Origin: an uncultured Verrucomicrobiota bacterium
GTDB lineage: Bacteria; Verrucomicrobiota; Verrucomicrobiia; Verrucomicrobiales; Akkermansiaceae
DNA: 34,670 nucleotides
Assembly (NCBI GenBank): GCA_913063525.1
Contig: CAJXYV010000011.1
Coordinates: forward strand, 1 to 34,670
Direction of reading: 5' to 3'
In this document: one piece after another, positions 7,950 to 17,728 of the stretch
Numbering within the stretch: the stretch's first letter is position 1
Layout of the letters: each line of letters opens with the position of its first letter
Program-made: the position numbers and the translations under genes
Notes under the pieces: generated by a model
The model's database searches: none
Seen by the model: only the letters and a program-made list of their open reading frames with translations
Told to the model about the DNA's origin: nothing

Positions 7950-10900
7950 ATGCCCTCCCTCTCCAAAGAACTTCGCGGCCAACTTTCGCGTGTCACCCTC
8001 GCTGCCCGCACCGCTGCCGAGTCAGCCTGTCGCGCCGCTCTGGAAAACCTGGCGGTCCACGAAAAGGACTACCGCGGCCACATGTCCGTCGAGCAACGCC
8101 AGCTCCGCAACCGCCTGCGCGCCCGGGGCCGGGCTCTTGGCGACGAATTGGACGTGACCAAGGGCACACAGGAAACCACGCGTCTCGCGGCGGATGCCGC
8201 CTACGAACACTGGCACCGCCTGCTCTTCACCCGCTTCCTGACCGAAAACCACCTGCTCCACACCGATGCCGCCAACGGCAATGTCCCCGTGACCTTGGAG
8301 GATTGCGAGGAGCTCGCCCCGGAAATGGACGCCAAGGACGGCTTTGACCTCGCTTGCCGCTTCGCCAGCGAAACTCTCCCCGGCGTCTTCCGCAGCGGCG
8401 ATCCCATTTTTGAGCTCACCATCCCCCTGGAATGGCAGGTCAAGCTCAAGGCCCTGCTCGACTCCTTGCCATCCGAGATCTTCACCGCCTCCGACGCCCT
8501 CGGCTGGACCTATCAATTCTGGCAAGCCCAGCGCAAAGACGAGGTCAACGCCTCCGGTAAAAAAATCGGTGCCGACGAGATCTCTCCCGTCACCCAGCTC
8601 TTCACCGAGGACTACATGGTAGACTTCCTTTTGGACAACACGCTCGGCGCGTGGCACGCCGGCAAAGTCCTCGCCGCGAATCCCAAGCTGGCCGAAACCG
8701 CCCAGAGCGAAGACGAACTCCGCCAGGCAGTCGCGCTGCCGGGCTGCCCGTGGCAATATCTGCGTTTTGTCAAAGCAGAGCCCAAGGAAGCGAGCGGAGA
8801 ATCCTCTTCATCCAACATTCAAAATCCAAAATCCAACATTGCCTGGACTCCCGCCGCAGGCACCTTTGACGGTTGGCCGAAGACGGCGGCGGAACTCAAG
8901 TGCCTCGACCCCTGCATGGGCAGCGGGCATTTTGTGGTGGCGATGTTTGAGCGGCTAGTCGCCTTGCGCCTGGCCGAGGAAAAGCTGGACGACGCTACGG
9001 CCGTGGCAGCAGTCATCCGCGACAACCTGTTTGGCTTGGAGATCGATCCTCGCTGCACGCAGATTGCCGCGTTCAACCTGGCACTGGCCGCGTGGCGGCG
9101 CGTGGGCCACTGCCAGTTGCCTGCGATGAACCTGGCCTGCTCCGGCCTCGCGCCCAACACCCGCGAAGCCGACTGGCTGGCGATTGCCGGCGACAACCAG
9201 AAGCTCCAGCGCGGCATGGAGCGGCTTTACCGGCTGTTCCAAAAGGCGGCGGTCCTGGGCAGCCTCATCAACCCGCGCGCCGGCGGGGGCGATTTGCTGG
9301 TGGCCGCGTTCCATGAACTCCAGCCGCTGCTGGAAAAGGCGCTGGCGCAGGAGACCCAGGACGACACCGCGCATGAAATGGCCGTGACCGCGCGCGGCCT
9401 GGCCAAGGCGGCGGAAATCCTCGCCGGCCAGTTCACGCTCGTCGCCACCAACGTGCCTTACCTCGGACGCGGCAAACAGGATGAAGTGCTAATGGATTAT
9501 TGTGACCGGTTTCATCCCGTAGCTAAAGCTGACCTAGCAACCGCTTTTGTTGAAAGGTGTTTTGAGTTCTGTGCGCGATTTGGAAGCACAGCGATCGTTA
9601 CTCCTCAAAACTGGCTATTCCTTGATACGTTTAAGAAACTTCGCCGCGGCATTTTTGAGGTGGCGCGATGCCAATTCATAGCGCGGTTAGGCGCTCGGGC
9701 ATTTGAGACAATCGGTGGCGAAGTGGTCAATGTTAGTTTAATTGGAGTCACTCGCATTGAATCTGAGAGGTCACACGGTTTCGCAGGCATTGATGCGGCT
9801 GACGAAAAGAGTCCGGCAGAAAAGGCTGATGCGCTCTTGCAGAATAAGGTGGTAATAACGAAGCAAAGCAGCGTTCTTCTCGACCCTGATTGTAGAATTG
9901 TGATTGGGGACAGGGCTTCAGGACCACTGTTAAGCGAGCTGGCCGAGAGCACTGAAGGTTTGTCGACCGGCGATTTGCCGCGCATTCGGCGCTTAATTTG
10001 GGAGACGCCACATATTCCGAAGGGATGGGCTGGCATTCAATCAACGCCTGATAGCACGGCAGACTTTCAGGGAAGAGCGGGGATGATTCCTTGGCACAAC
10101 GGATCAGGCCCAATGTCCGACATCCCTGGCGCTAGGTTGATTGGTCTTCAAGTTTGGGGCAGGCAGGGCGTTTTGATCCGACAAATGACCAGCTTGCCGG
10201 TTACGAGATATACCGGAGAGGCGTTCGACGATAATTGCGCCGTGATTGTGCCGCGCAACACTAACCATCTGCCAGCCCTATGGGCATTCTGTTCTTCTCC
10301 TGATTTCCACAACGCGGTCAGAAGAATCGACCAGAAGCTCAGTGTTACGAGTGCGACTTTGGTCAAGATTCCCTTCGACTTGGCGCACTGGCAGAAGGTG
10401 GCGGCGGAGAAATATCCGCACGGATTGCCGAAGCCGTTTTCCAGCGACCCGACGCAATGGTTGTTCAACGGCCACCCTGCCGGTGCCGACCAGCCCTTGC
10501 ATGTAGCCGTGGCGCGATTGCTCGGCTATCAGTGGCCACGCCAGACCGGCTCGAGCTTTCCCGATTGCCCAGCGCTCGACCCGGACGGGCTGGAGGCGCT
10601 GGCGGATGAGGACGGCATCGTCTGCCTGCCGCCCCTCAACCGCGAACAACCCGCGGCCAACCGCCTCCGCGTTTTGCTTGCCGTCGCGCTTGGGTCCTTC
10701 GATGAAAAATCCCTGCTCGTCGCCACCGGCTCCAAGTCCAGCACGCTGGAAGACTGGCTGCGCGAAGAATTCTTCGAACAGCACTCCAAGCTTTTCCACC
10801 ACCGCCCCTTCCTCTGGCAGCTCTGGGATGGTCGCAAGGACGGCTTCAGCGTCTTGGTGAACTACCACAAGCTCGACCACGCCACCCTCCAGAAACTCAC

Positions 10901-11363
10901 CTACACCTACCTCGGCAACTGGATTCACGACCAGGAATCCGACGCTAAGGCCGACAAACCCGGAGCCGCCGAACGCCTCGGAGCCGCCCAAACCCTCCAG
11001 GCGGAATTGATCAAAATACTCGAAGGCGAGGCACCCTATGACCTCTTCGTCCGCTGGAAGCCCCTCAGTCAGCAGGCCAGCGGCTGGCACCCCGACCTCA
11101 ACGACGGCGTTCGCCTCAACATTCGCCCCTTCCTCACCGCCAAGGACCTTGGCAAAAAAGGAGCCGGCATCCTGCGCGCCAAGCCCAACGTCAAATGGGA
11201 CAAAGACCGCGGCAAAGAACCCCAGCGCCCCAAGGCCGACTATCCCTGGTTCTGGTGCGAAGACACGCCCGGCACCGACCCCGAAGGCGGCAGAACCTTC
11301 ACCGGCAACCGCTGGAATGACGTGCATTTGACCTTGGACTTCAAAAATGGAGGGAAGGCGTGA
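7950..11363 (+). CDS. pglX: PglX, BREX N6-adenine DNA methyltransferase
   Basis: The 1137-residue product has the SAM-binding motif I DPCMGSGHF (Asp320 to Phe328) and a catalytic motif IV as TNVPY (Asn501), a variant of the usual NPPY. This is a gamma-type N6-adenine methyltransferase within the large PglX/Eco57I-like family. In type I BREX, PglX methylates a non-palindromic hexamer on the host chromosome and is required for phage exclusion. The N-terminal 300 residues are helical. The C-terminal part holds target-recognition and structural domains. ATG 7950 starts MPSLSKELR; the frame is open from 7701 but the extra residues are low-quality and lie over the repeat leader. About codons 511-809 (9480-10375) are markedly AT-richer than the rest. 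The stop overlaps the next start as GTGA. Confidence 0.93.
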   Translation: MPSLSKELRGQLSRVTLAARTAAESACRAALENLAVHEKDYRGHMSVEQRQLRNRLRARGRALGDELDVTKGTQETTRLAADAAYEHWHRLLFTRFLTENHLLHTDAANGNVPVTLEDCEELAPEMDAKDGFDLACRFASETLPGVFRSGDPIFELTIPLEWQVKLKALLDSLPSEIFTASDALGWTYQFWQAQRKDEVNASGKKIGADEISPVTQLFTEDYMVDFLLDNTLGAWHAGKVLAANPKLAETAQSEDELRQAVALPGCPWQYLRFVKAEPKEASGESSSSNIQNPKSNIAWTPAAGTFDGWPKTAAELKCLDPCMGSGHFVVAMFERLVALRLAEEKLDDATAVAAVIRDNLFGLEIDPRCTQIAAFNLALAAWRRVGHCQLPAMNLACSGLAPNTREADWLAIAGDNQKLQRGMERLYRLFQKAAVLGSLINPRAGGGDLLVAAFHELQPLLEKALAQETQDDTAHEMAVTARGLAKAAEILAGQFTLVATNVPYLGRGKQDEVLMDYCDRFHPVAKADLATAFVERCFEFCARFGSTAIVTPQNWLFLDTFKKLRRGIFEVARCQFIARLGARAFETIGGEVVNVSLIGVTRIESERSHGFAGIDAADEKSPAEKADALLQNKVVITKQSSVLLDPDCRIVIGDRASGPLLSELAESTEGLSTGDLPRIRRLIWETPHIPKGWAGIQSTPDSTADFQGRAGMIPWHNGSGPMSDIPGARLIGLQVWGRQGVLIRQMTSLPVTRYTGEAFDDNCAVIVPRNTNHLPALWAFCSSPDFHNAVRRIDQKLSVTSATLVKIPFDLAHWQKVAAEKYPHGLPKPFSSDPTQWLFNGHPAGADQPLHVAVARLLGYQWPRQTGSSFPDCPALDPDGLEALADEDGIVCLPPLNREQPAANRLRVLLAVALGSFDEKSLLVATGSKSSTLEDWLREEFFEQHSKLFHHRPFLWQLWDGRKDGFSVLVNYHKLDHATLQKLTYTYLGNWIHDQESDAKADKPGAAERLGAAQTLQAELIKILEGEAPYDLFVRWKPLSQQASGWHPDLNDGVRLNIRPFLTAKDLGKKGAGILRAKPNVKWDKDRGKEPQRPKADYPWFWCEDTPGTDPEGGRTFTGNRWNDVHLTLDFKNGGKA
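8810..8840. repeat. Short direct repeat with a heptamer core inside pglX
   Basis: The decamer ATCCAACATT occurs at 8810-8819 and 8831-8840, separated by a CAAAATCCAAA linker. Two neighbouring AAAATCC/AAAATCC units give a 7-base period. The repeat keeps the pglX frame and encodes an Asn/Ser/Pro/Lys-rich linker (about residues 287-297) just before methyltransferase motif I. It looks like an intergenic-style short tandem repeat that has entered a permissive linker of the coding sequence. Confidence 0.6.
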
Positions 11364-13279
11364 AAATCAAAAGCATCCGAATCCAGAACTTTAGAAGTTT
11401 CGAAGATGCGACTGTCGATCTCAACCGCTACTCCTGTTTTGTCGGTCCAAATGGTGCCGGAAAATCATCGGTGCTTGCGGCTCTGAACGTCTTTTTTCGC
11501 GAGCAATCCGGCGCACCGACGGACATCAGCAAACTCACCGATGAGGATTACTTTAACAAGATTACCGAAAATCCCATCCGGATTACGGTGACATTTGACG
11601 ACCTGAACGCTGCCGCACAGACAGAACTATCCGCATACGTTCGGCAGAACGAATTGGTTGTGACCGCCGAAGCGGAGTTCGACCCCGGCAACGGCGTCGG
11701 CACGGTCAGACACTTTGGTCAACGTTCAGGCATGAAGGGATTCCGGCGATTTTTCGAGGCTGAGAAAGCCAAAGTATCAGCCGCTGAACTCACCGCCATT
11801 TATGATGAGTTGCGTCTACAGTTTCCGGACCTGCCCAACCCCCGGTCAAAGGACGAAAAGGCGCAGTCGCTCCGTGATTTCGAGGCGTCACATCCGGAAC
11901 TATGCGTCTTCATTCCGAGCGAGGACATTTTCTACGGCGTGAACAGCACAGGCAAGCTGGCAGCATTTCTCCAATGGGTTTACGTGCCGGCAGTTAAAGA
12001 TGCCGGTGAAGAAGGGCAGGAAGGAAAGAACACCGCGCTCGGAAAACTGATCGCCCGCGCTGTCAGGACAAGAACCAATTTCGAAGCGGAACTCGAAGCG
12101 CTCAAGACCCAGACGCTGGCGAGCTACCGCGAACTACTCGAACGCAACCAATCAAATCTGACCGAAATATCGCAATCCCTTCAGCGCAGGCTTGAATCTT
12201 GGGCACACCCAAATGTGCGGCTCGATATGGCGTGGTTGTCAGATCCAAATAAATCAGTAGTGCTTCAGCAGCCGATTGCAGGGATTAAAACAGGTGATGG
12301 TGATTTTCTTGGCAGCCTCTCGCGTATGGGACATGGATTACAGAGATCCTACTTGCTGGCTCTCTTGCAGGAACTTGCCGATTCGGAAGCTCCGGAAGCA
12401 CCCACGCTGATTCTCGGATGCGAGGAACCCGAGCTTTATCAACATCCGCCCCAGGCACGACACCTTGCTGACGTACTCACTGAGCTTTCTAACAGTAACA
12501 ACCAGATTTTAGTAACCACACACGCGCCCCTATTCGTCAGCGGCGACGGGTTCGAGAACATTCGTTTGGTTCGCCGCCCAGATCAAATTTCAGGGACATC
12601 GATTCGTTCGCTCACATTTCCATATCTTTGCACCCGCATCCGCGATGCTCTTGGTAATGATCCGGGTCGCAGAATTGAAGGCATGGTGGCCAAGATTCAT
12701 CAAGCGTTACAGCCAAGTATTGCAGAAATGTTTTTCGCTCATGTCCCGGTTCTTGTCGAAGGCCTGGAGGATGTTTCCTACATTACCACAGAGCTTCATC
12801 TATCGGGTCAATGGACTGAATTCCGACGTCTTGGTTGCCACCTGATTCCCTGCAATGGGAAGGACAAACTCATCCAGCCGTTGGCAATCGCTGTCGAACT
12901 TGGCGTGCCGGTTTTTGTGGTTTTTGATGCGGATGGTGACATAGAACGGAAAGACTTCAAAATGAAGCATGAAAGAGATAACAAAGCATTGTTTTCACTA
13001 CTTGGTGTTAATCACAGCGCCTTCCCTCTGTCAAACGTCTACGCGGGAAATTATGCCGTATGGCAAAGCAACCTCACTAAAGTCGTAAAGGCTGATTTCG
13101 AAGCTGACTATGAGCGATTGGCAAACATGGCACAGGTCAACTACGCACACGAGGGAGGCTTAGAAAAAAATGATTTATTCATAGCGGATTGGCTCACCAC
13201 GGCAAGGAATGAAGGCCTCAGCTCCCCGTCTTTAGCACAGCTTTGCCAAACTATACTGACGTTTGCTCGCACTGTCTGA
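11360..13279 (+). CDS. OLD-family ATPase with TOPRIM nuclease domain, inserted in BREX
   Basis: A 639-residue protein with an SMC/ABC-type ATPase followed by a TOPRIM domain. Walker A is GPNGAGKS (29-36), after an N-terminal strand reading IKSIRIQNFRSF. A signature-like SRMGHGLQRS precedes Walker B LILGCEEPEL, and the H-loop is VTTHAPL. The TOPRIM part shows VLVEGLED (Glu near residue 465) and VVFDADGD (near 520), the metal-binding acidic residues of OLD nucleases. OLD proteins are ATP-driven DNA nucleases; relatives include GajA of Gabija and phage P2 Old. No UvrD-like partner (GajB) is adjacent. GTG 11360 overlaps the pglX stop by four bases, so it is translated with BREX. Its product may restrict unmodified or damaged DNA alongside PglX. 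Confidence 0.88.
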   Translation: MKIKSIRIQNFRSFEDATVDLNRYSCFVGPNGAGKSSVLAALNVFFREQSGAPTDISKLTDEDYFNKITENPIRITVTFDDLNAAAQTELSAYVRQNELVVTAEAEFDPGNGVGTVRHFGQRSGMKGFRRFFEAEKAKVSAAELTAIYDELRLQFPDLPNPRSKDEKAQSLRDFEASHPELCVFIPSEDIFYGVNSTGKLAAFLQWVYVPAVKDAGEEGQEGKNTALGKLIARAVRTRTNFEAELEALKTQTLASYRELLERNQSNLTEISQSLQRRLESWAHPNVRLDMAWLSDPNKSVVLQQPIAGIKTGDGDFLGSLSRMGHGLQRSYLLALLQELADSEAPEAPTLILGCEEPELYQHPPQARHLADVLTELSNSNNQILVTTHAPLFVSGDGFENIRLVRRPDQISGTSIRSLTFPYLCTRIRDALGNDPGRRIEGMVAKIHQALQPSIAEMFFAHVPVLVEGLEDVSYITTELHLSGQWTEFRRLGCHLIPCNGKDKLIQPLAIAVELGVPVFVVFDADGDIERKDFKMKHERDNKALFSLLGVNHSAFPLSNVYAGNYAVWQSNLTKVVKADFEADYERLANMAQVNYAHEGGLEKNDLFIADWLTTARNEGLSSPSLAQLCQTILTFARTV

Positions 13280-13326
13280 AAATCATTCAAATTGAAACCT
13301 TCACTATCGTCCAACTCATTTCCCGC

Positions 13327-15627
13327 ATGACTGTCCTCGACCATCTGCTCTCGGTGCTGCACGACGCCGCTATCTATAATCGGCATGATCTTGCGCGGCC
13401 GACCGTCATCCTCTGGACGGACGGCGAGCGGCATTGGGAGAAAGTGGCCAAAATCATCGCGCAGGCGCGGCGCGGATTTTTCGTCCTCGATCCATCGGAA
13501 GTCGGAGACTTCAGCGGTCCGTCGAGCTGGATTCGCTATCAGCTCGGAAAATGGGAGGGCGAGGAGCTTCCGGTGTTGTATCTCCCAGGCATTCACCGGC
13601 ACCAATTTCGCGGTGCGGCGGGTTTCCCAGAAGACGCTCGGCACCTCTACGCGCTGCAATTCCAAGGTCAGTTCTGTGGGCAGACCAATGGCAAGGACTG
13701 GACGCCCACCGCCTTGCTGTCATCGGAAGACGGCGGACTCGGCCTCAAGGTGGCGCAGGACAAGGCGACCAAGGAGGCGCTCGCTGAGCAACTCGGGGCA
13801 CTTCTGCAAACATCGGTGAATGATTTGAGGGGGCGGCATCTGGGAGCGGCAGATTTTCACGATTTCGCTGCGGGTGACTTGATCCGTTTGCTCTTTGATT
13901 GGATTTCATCTCCAACCACACCGATGGAGTCCGGTCCCTGGGCCGCTCTGGTCTCACATTGCAAAAATGAGCTTGGATTCGACCCGGTGAAGGACGGCTT
14001 GCTCGTTGCGGTGGAGAAGCTCACCGCGGCCGAAGGCAAGTGGGCGAAGGTCTGGAGTCGGTACGAAGAGGCGGCGTCCTCGTTCCCCGGTGTGCGCAAG
14101 GCGCTGGATCTGGTCCAACCAGCCGATCTCTTTTCCAATAACAACCCACGCATTCCTGCAAACAATCTGCGTCTCGAAGGGGAATTGCGCAGCGGCCTAA
14201 CGGCACTGCCTAACATGCCGCCTGCAAAGGTGAAGCACGCGCTCGGAGAACTCGTATCAAAACACGCGGAACGACTGAAGGGCGTGTGGGTGAAGCTCAA
14301 TGAAGCGCCGCTGGCGGTGGCCACGGAACACCTCGGCAAGATGCTGGCTGCAATTCAGCAAGGGATGGCGGGATACGATTGTGCGCAACTGGCGGATTCC
14401 TATTTATCGCAGGGTTGGCTTGTGGATTCTGAGGCGAGGAAAGCGTGGAGCGCCGTAAAAAGGACAGAAGACAGTGCTGCCGTCGCGGCAGCGTTGAAAG
14501 CGATCTATCAGCCATGGCTGGAGGAACTGGCGGAGCGCCTTCAGACAAATGCGGCCAACTATCCCACCAAGGGACTGGACCAGGCAATCCATCACCACCC
14601 AACACCCGGAACCGTGATCCTATTCGTCGATGGGCTCAGAGCGGATGTGGCCCGAGAGTTGTTGGAGCGAATTGATAATGTTAAATTTAAGACAAAAATA
14701 TCTGCGGTTTGGTCGGCTCTGCCCACCGTAACTGCAACGGCCAAACCTGCGTGGAATCCGCTGGCAAGCCAGCTTTCCGGAATCGAGGCGTCGGAGAACT
14801 ACGAACCGACCGTGAAGTCGACCCATAAACTTTGTCGGACCGCAGAATTCAGAAAGCTTACTTCAGAGGTGGGTTGGACCTGGTTCGATGGATCTCAATC
14901 GGGTGATCCAACGGGTTCGGGATGGACGGAAGTCGGGGCGTTCGACAAATACGGACACGACCAGGGAGCCAAGATGGCATGGCGCATCGGCGAGGAGATC
15001 GAGGCTGTTTATCAACGAGCGCAGGAGTTGCTCTCGGCGGGCTGGAAAGTTGTTCGCGTGGTGACGGACCATGGCTGGCTCTGGATGCCGGGTGGGCTGC
15101 CGAAGGTGGATTTGCCAACGCACCTCACAGATTCCAAATGGGGACGCTGTGCCCGGCCGAACCCGAATGCGTCGCACAACTTCCAACAGGTTTCCTGGTT
15201 CTGGGGCAACGAGCACCCCATCGTGCTGGCCCCTGGAATCAGCGTTTTTCAAAATGGTGTGGAGTATGCCCACGGAGGTTTGACTCTCCAGGAAGCACTC
15301 ACGCTCCAAATCGAAATCACCTCGGGAGAGAAACAAGAAAGCTCTGGAGTCAAAATCACAGCAACCAAGTGGGTTGGTTTCAAGCTCCGAATCGAGATTT
15401 CACCTGCTGATTCGGGGCTTCGCGCGGACATCCGAACCAAGGCCGCCGATGCAACATCATCGATTTTATCGGTCGAAGAACGCCATAAGAACAAAGGCCC
15501 GGATTCTGAAGGACGACTTGGGCTTTTTGTGGAAAATGATTCACTTTCCGGCCAAGCCGCGATTCTTGTGATTCTGCAAAATGGCCAGGTGATCGCGAAG
15601 AAGAACTTATCTATTGCTGAAGACTAA
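13327..15627 (+). CDS. pglZ: PglZ, BREX alkaline-phosphatase-superfamily protein
   Basis: The 766-residue product carries the PglZ domain: FVDGLRADV (Asp near residue 435) as the metal/nucleophile strand of the alkaline-phosphatase fold, a VVTDHGWLWMPGG motif (metal-binding Asp/His), and YAHGGLTLQE further on. These are typical of type I PglZ. PglZ is the one gene present in essentially all BREX types and is needed for both methylation and defence. ATG 13327 gives MTVLDHLLSVL; the frame is open from 13243 within the end of the OLD-like gene, but the codons in between look non-coding. The gene ends four bases before the brxL start, in line with co-transcription. Confidence 0.93.
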   Translation: MTVLDHLLSVLHDAAIYNRHDLARPTVILWTDGERHWEKVAKIIAQARRGFFVLDPSEVGDFSGPSSWIRYQLGKWEGEELPVLYLPGIHRHQFRGAAGFPEDARHLYALQFQGQFCGQTNGKDWTPTALLSSEDGGLGLKVAQDKATKEALAEQLGALLQTSVNDLRGRHLGAADFHDFAAGDLIRLLFDWISSPTTPMESGPWAALVSHCKNELGFDPVKDGLLVAVEKLTAAEGKWAKVWSRYEEAASSFPGVRKALDLVQPADLFSNNNPRIPANNLRLEGELRSGLTALPNMPPAKVKHALGELVSKHAERLKGVWVKLNEAPLAVATEHLGKMLAAIQQGMAGYDCAQLADSYLSQGWLVDSEARKAWSAVKRTEDSAAVAAALKAIYQPWLEELAERLQTNAANYPTKGLDQAIHHHPTPGTVILFVDGLRADVARELLERIDNVKFKTKISAVWSALPTVTATAKPAWNPLASQLSGIEASENYEPTVKSTHKLCRTAEFRKLTSEVGWTWFDGSQSGDPTGSGWTEVGAFDKYGHDQGAKMAWRIGEEIEAVYQRAQELLSAGWKVVRVVTDHGWLWMPGGLPKVDLPTHLTDSKWGRCARPNPNASHNFQQVSWFWGNEHPIVLAPGISVFQNGVEYAHGGLTLQEALTLQIEITSGEKQESSGVKITATKWVGFKLRIEISPADSGLRADIRTKAADATSSILSVEERHKNKGPDSEGRLGLFVENDSLSGQAAILVILQNGQVIAKKNLSIAED

Positions 15628-15631
15628 ATTT

Positions 15632-17677
15632 ATGGAACTTGACACCCTAGACCAAATCGCCTCGAAAGCTTTCGAGGGTTACACCGTACGCAAGGACCTC
15701 GTCCGACGTTTCAAAGGACAATACCCCGTTCCCACCTACGTGGGAGAATTCCTCCTCGGTCGCTACTGCGCCAGCACGAGTGATGAGGAGATCATGGAGG
15801 GGCTGGAGATCGTTCAGCGCCAGCTAGGAAGCAGAACGGTGAGAGCGGGCGAGGAGGAGCTTTTTAAGGCCCGGGCCAAGGAACAGGGTCAGGTGAAATT
15901 GATCGACATCGTTCGCGCCAAGCTGGATGCCAAACGCGATTGCTTCAGCGCAGAGCTGCCAAGCCTCGGGCTAACCGACGTCAGGATCACTGAGGCTCTA
16001 GTGCACGCGCATGAACGGATGCTGACGGGAGGATTCTACGCGGAAGTCGATCTGACTTACGACCCCACGATTGCGGAGGAAAAGAATGGCAGGCCCTTTG
16101 GAATCGAAAGTTTGAGGGAGATCCAACTCTCACGACGTGATGTCCTCGATGCTCTGTCTCAGGGACGGGCCATGTTCACGTTTGAGGAATGGAGAGATTT
16201 CCTGCTGCGGAGTATTGGTCTGGAGCCTTCCGCCCTCAGCGAGCGCACCCGTGATGTCATGATGCTCCGGATGGTGCCATTCGTCGAAAATAATTACAAC
16301 GCGGTCGAGTTAGGGCCACGCGGAACCGGCAAGAGTCACCTTTTCCAACAGGTTTCACCATACGCGCATTTGGTGTCGGGCGGAAAAGCCTCGGTGGCAC
16401 GGATGTTCGTCAACAATGCCAACGGCCAGCGCGGCCTGGTCTGCCAGTATGATGTGGTGTGTTTCGACGAAGTTTCTGGAATCTCATTCGACCAAAAAGA
16501 CGGCGTCAACATCATGAAGGGCTACATGGAGTCCGGTGAGTTCAGTCGTGGCAAAGACAGCATTCGCGGTTTTGGCGGAATCATCATGGTGGGTAACTTT
16601 GATGTGGATGTGGCGCACCAACAGCGCATCGGTCATCTCTTCGGACCGATGCCACAGGAAATGCGTGACGATACGGCCTTCATGGACCGCATCCACTCCT
16701 ACATTCCAGGGTGGGATATCCCGAAGGTAAACAAAGACCAACTGACCAATCACTTCGGACTGGTCAGTGACTTTCTTTCGTCGTGCTGGAACCATCTTCG
16801 AGTCCAATCCCGGGTTCAGAAATTCCAAGGGCGCATTCATTTCGGCGGAGCTCTTAGCGGCCGCGATACCAACGCGGTCCAGAAAACGATGAGCGGCTTG
16901 CTCAAGCTGATGTTCCCGGATTCGAATGCGGAAATTCCAGACGACGCCATCGAGTGGGCTGCGCGATTGGCGCTGGAATGCCGCCGGCGGGTGAAAGAAC
17001 AGCAGAAACGGATCGGCTCGGCTGAGTTCCGGAATACTCATTTCAGTTACACCATCCAGCCCGATGGGGTGGAGCAGTTTGTTTGCACGCCAGAACTCCA
17101 AAGCGAGGACAGCATCGGCGACGATCCGCTGCCACCGGGACAAGTCTGGGCGATCTCGCCAGGTGGCATGGAGGAAAGCCCCGGACTCTTTCGCATCGAA
17201 TGCTCAGGAGGTCCTGGATCGGGCGTAAAGATTCTCAACCAGCCACCTCCTGCCCCCTTCAAGGAAAGCGTCCGCTGCGCCGAGCAAAACCTTTATGCCA
17301 ACGCCAAGGCACTGGTGGGGGATCGCGAGCCGAGATCACACGAATATACCGTCCAGATTCGCGCCTTCGATGCGAGCCGGAGCGGATCGGCCACCGGCGT
17401 GGGGGTTCTGCTCGCTCTTTGTTCCGCGCTCCTCGAAAAGAACCTCAAGGGAGGACTGGTTGTCGTTGGCGGACTCAACCTGGGTGGGTCCATCGAACCG
17501 GTTTACAACGCCGTGAGTGTCGTCGAGTCCGCGGCAGATAAAGGCTGCAAAACCATCCTGATGCCGGTCACAACACGGAAGCAACTCTTCGAATTGCCGG
17601 ATGAAATCGCAACCCGCGTGACGATCATTTTCTATTCCGACGCTCGTGATGCGCTTCTGAAGGCACTGAATGAGTGA
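15632..17677 (+). CDS. brxL: BrxL, BREX Lon-like AAA+ protein
   Basis: A 681-residue protein with AAA+ core motifs: Walker A GPRGTGKSH (about residue 228), Walker B VVCFDEVSG (near 275), and a following MKGYMESGEFSRGK segment characteristic of BrxL. The C-terminal 110 residues form a Lon-type domain with the SGSATGVGV segment (candidate Ser near 585) and a downstream Lys in ADKGCKTILMP, matching the Ser-Lys dyad. Known BrxL assembles as DNA-binding hexamers or dodecamers and is needed for phage exclusion but not methylation. Its presence defines a type I (or IV) BREX; with brxA, brxB and pglX the system is type I. ATG 15632 was chosen; an in-frame TTG at 15614 overlaps pglZ. It is the last BREX gene. 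Confidence 0.94.
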   Translation: MELDTLDQIASKAFEGYTVRKDLVRRFKGQYPVPTYVGEFLLGRYCASTSDEEIMEGLEIVQRQLGSRTVRAGEEELFKARAKEQGQVKLIDIVRAKLDAKRDCFSAELPSLGLTDVRITEALVHAHERMLTGGFYAEVDLTYDPTIAEEKNGRPFGIESLREIQLSRRDVLDALSQGRAMFTFEEWRDFLLRSIGLEPSALSERTRDVMMLRMVPFVENNYNAVELGPRGTGKSHLFQQVSPYAHLVSGGKASVARMFVNNANGQRGLVCQYDVVCFDEVSGISFDQKDGVNIMKGYMESGEFSRGKDSIRGFGGIIMVGNFDVDVAHQQRIGHLFGPMPQEMRDDTAFMDRIHSYIPGWDIPKVNKDQLTNHFGLVSDFLSSCWNHLRVQSRVQKFQGRIHFGGALSGRDTNAVQKTMSGLLKLMFPDSNAEIPDDAIEWAARLALECRRRVKEQQKRIGSAEFRNTHFSYTIQPDGVEQFVCTPELQSEDSIGDDPLPPGQVWAISPGGMEESPGLFRIECSGGPGSGVKILNQPPPAPFKESVRCAEQNLYANAKALVGDREPRSHEYTVQIRAFDASRSGSATGVGVLLALCSALLEKNLKGGLVVVGGLNLGGSIEPVYNAVSVVESAADKGCKTILMPVTTRKQLFELPDEIATRVTIIFYSDARDALLKALNE

Positions 17678-17728
17678 ACAAGCAGCCCGTTTAGGTCGCC
17701 TTTCTTCAATTGTAACAAAGCTAACAAA

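Noticed and set aside
10278..11327. Long minus-strand frame (349 codons) opposite the pglX 3' end
   Set aside because: It lies fully within pglX, is low-complexity (Gly/Val/Glu-rich), and has no recognisable domain.
11360..13279. Gabija (GajA) call for the OLD-like gene
   Set aside because: No UvrD/GajB-type helicase gene is adjacent; the gene is wired into BREX instead.
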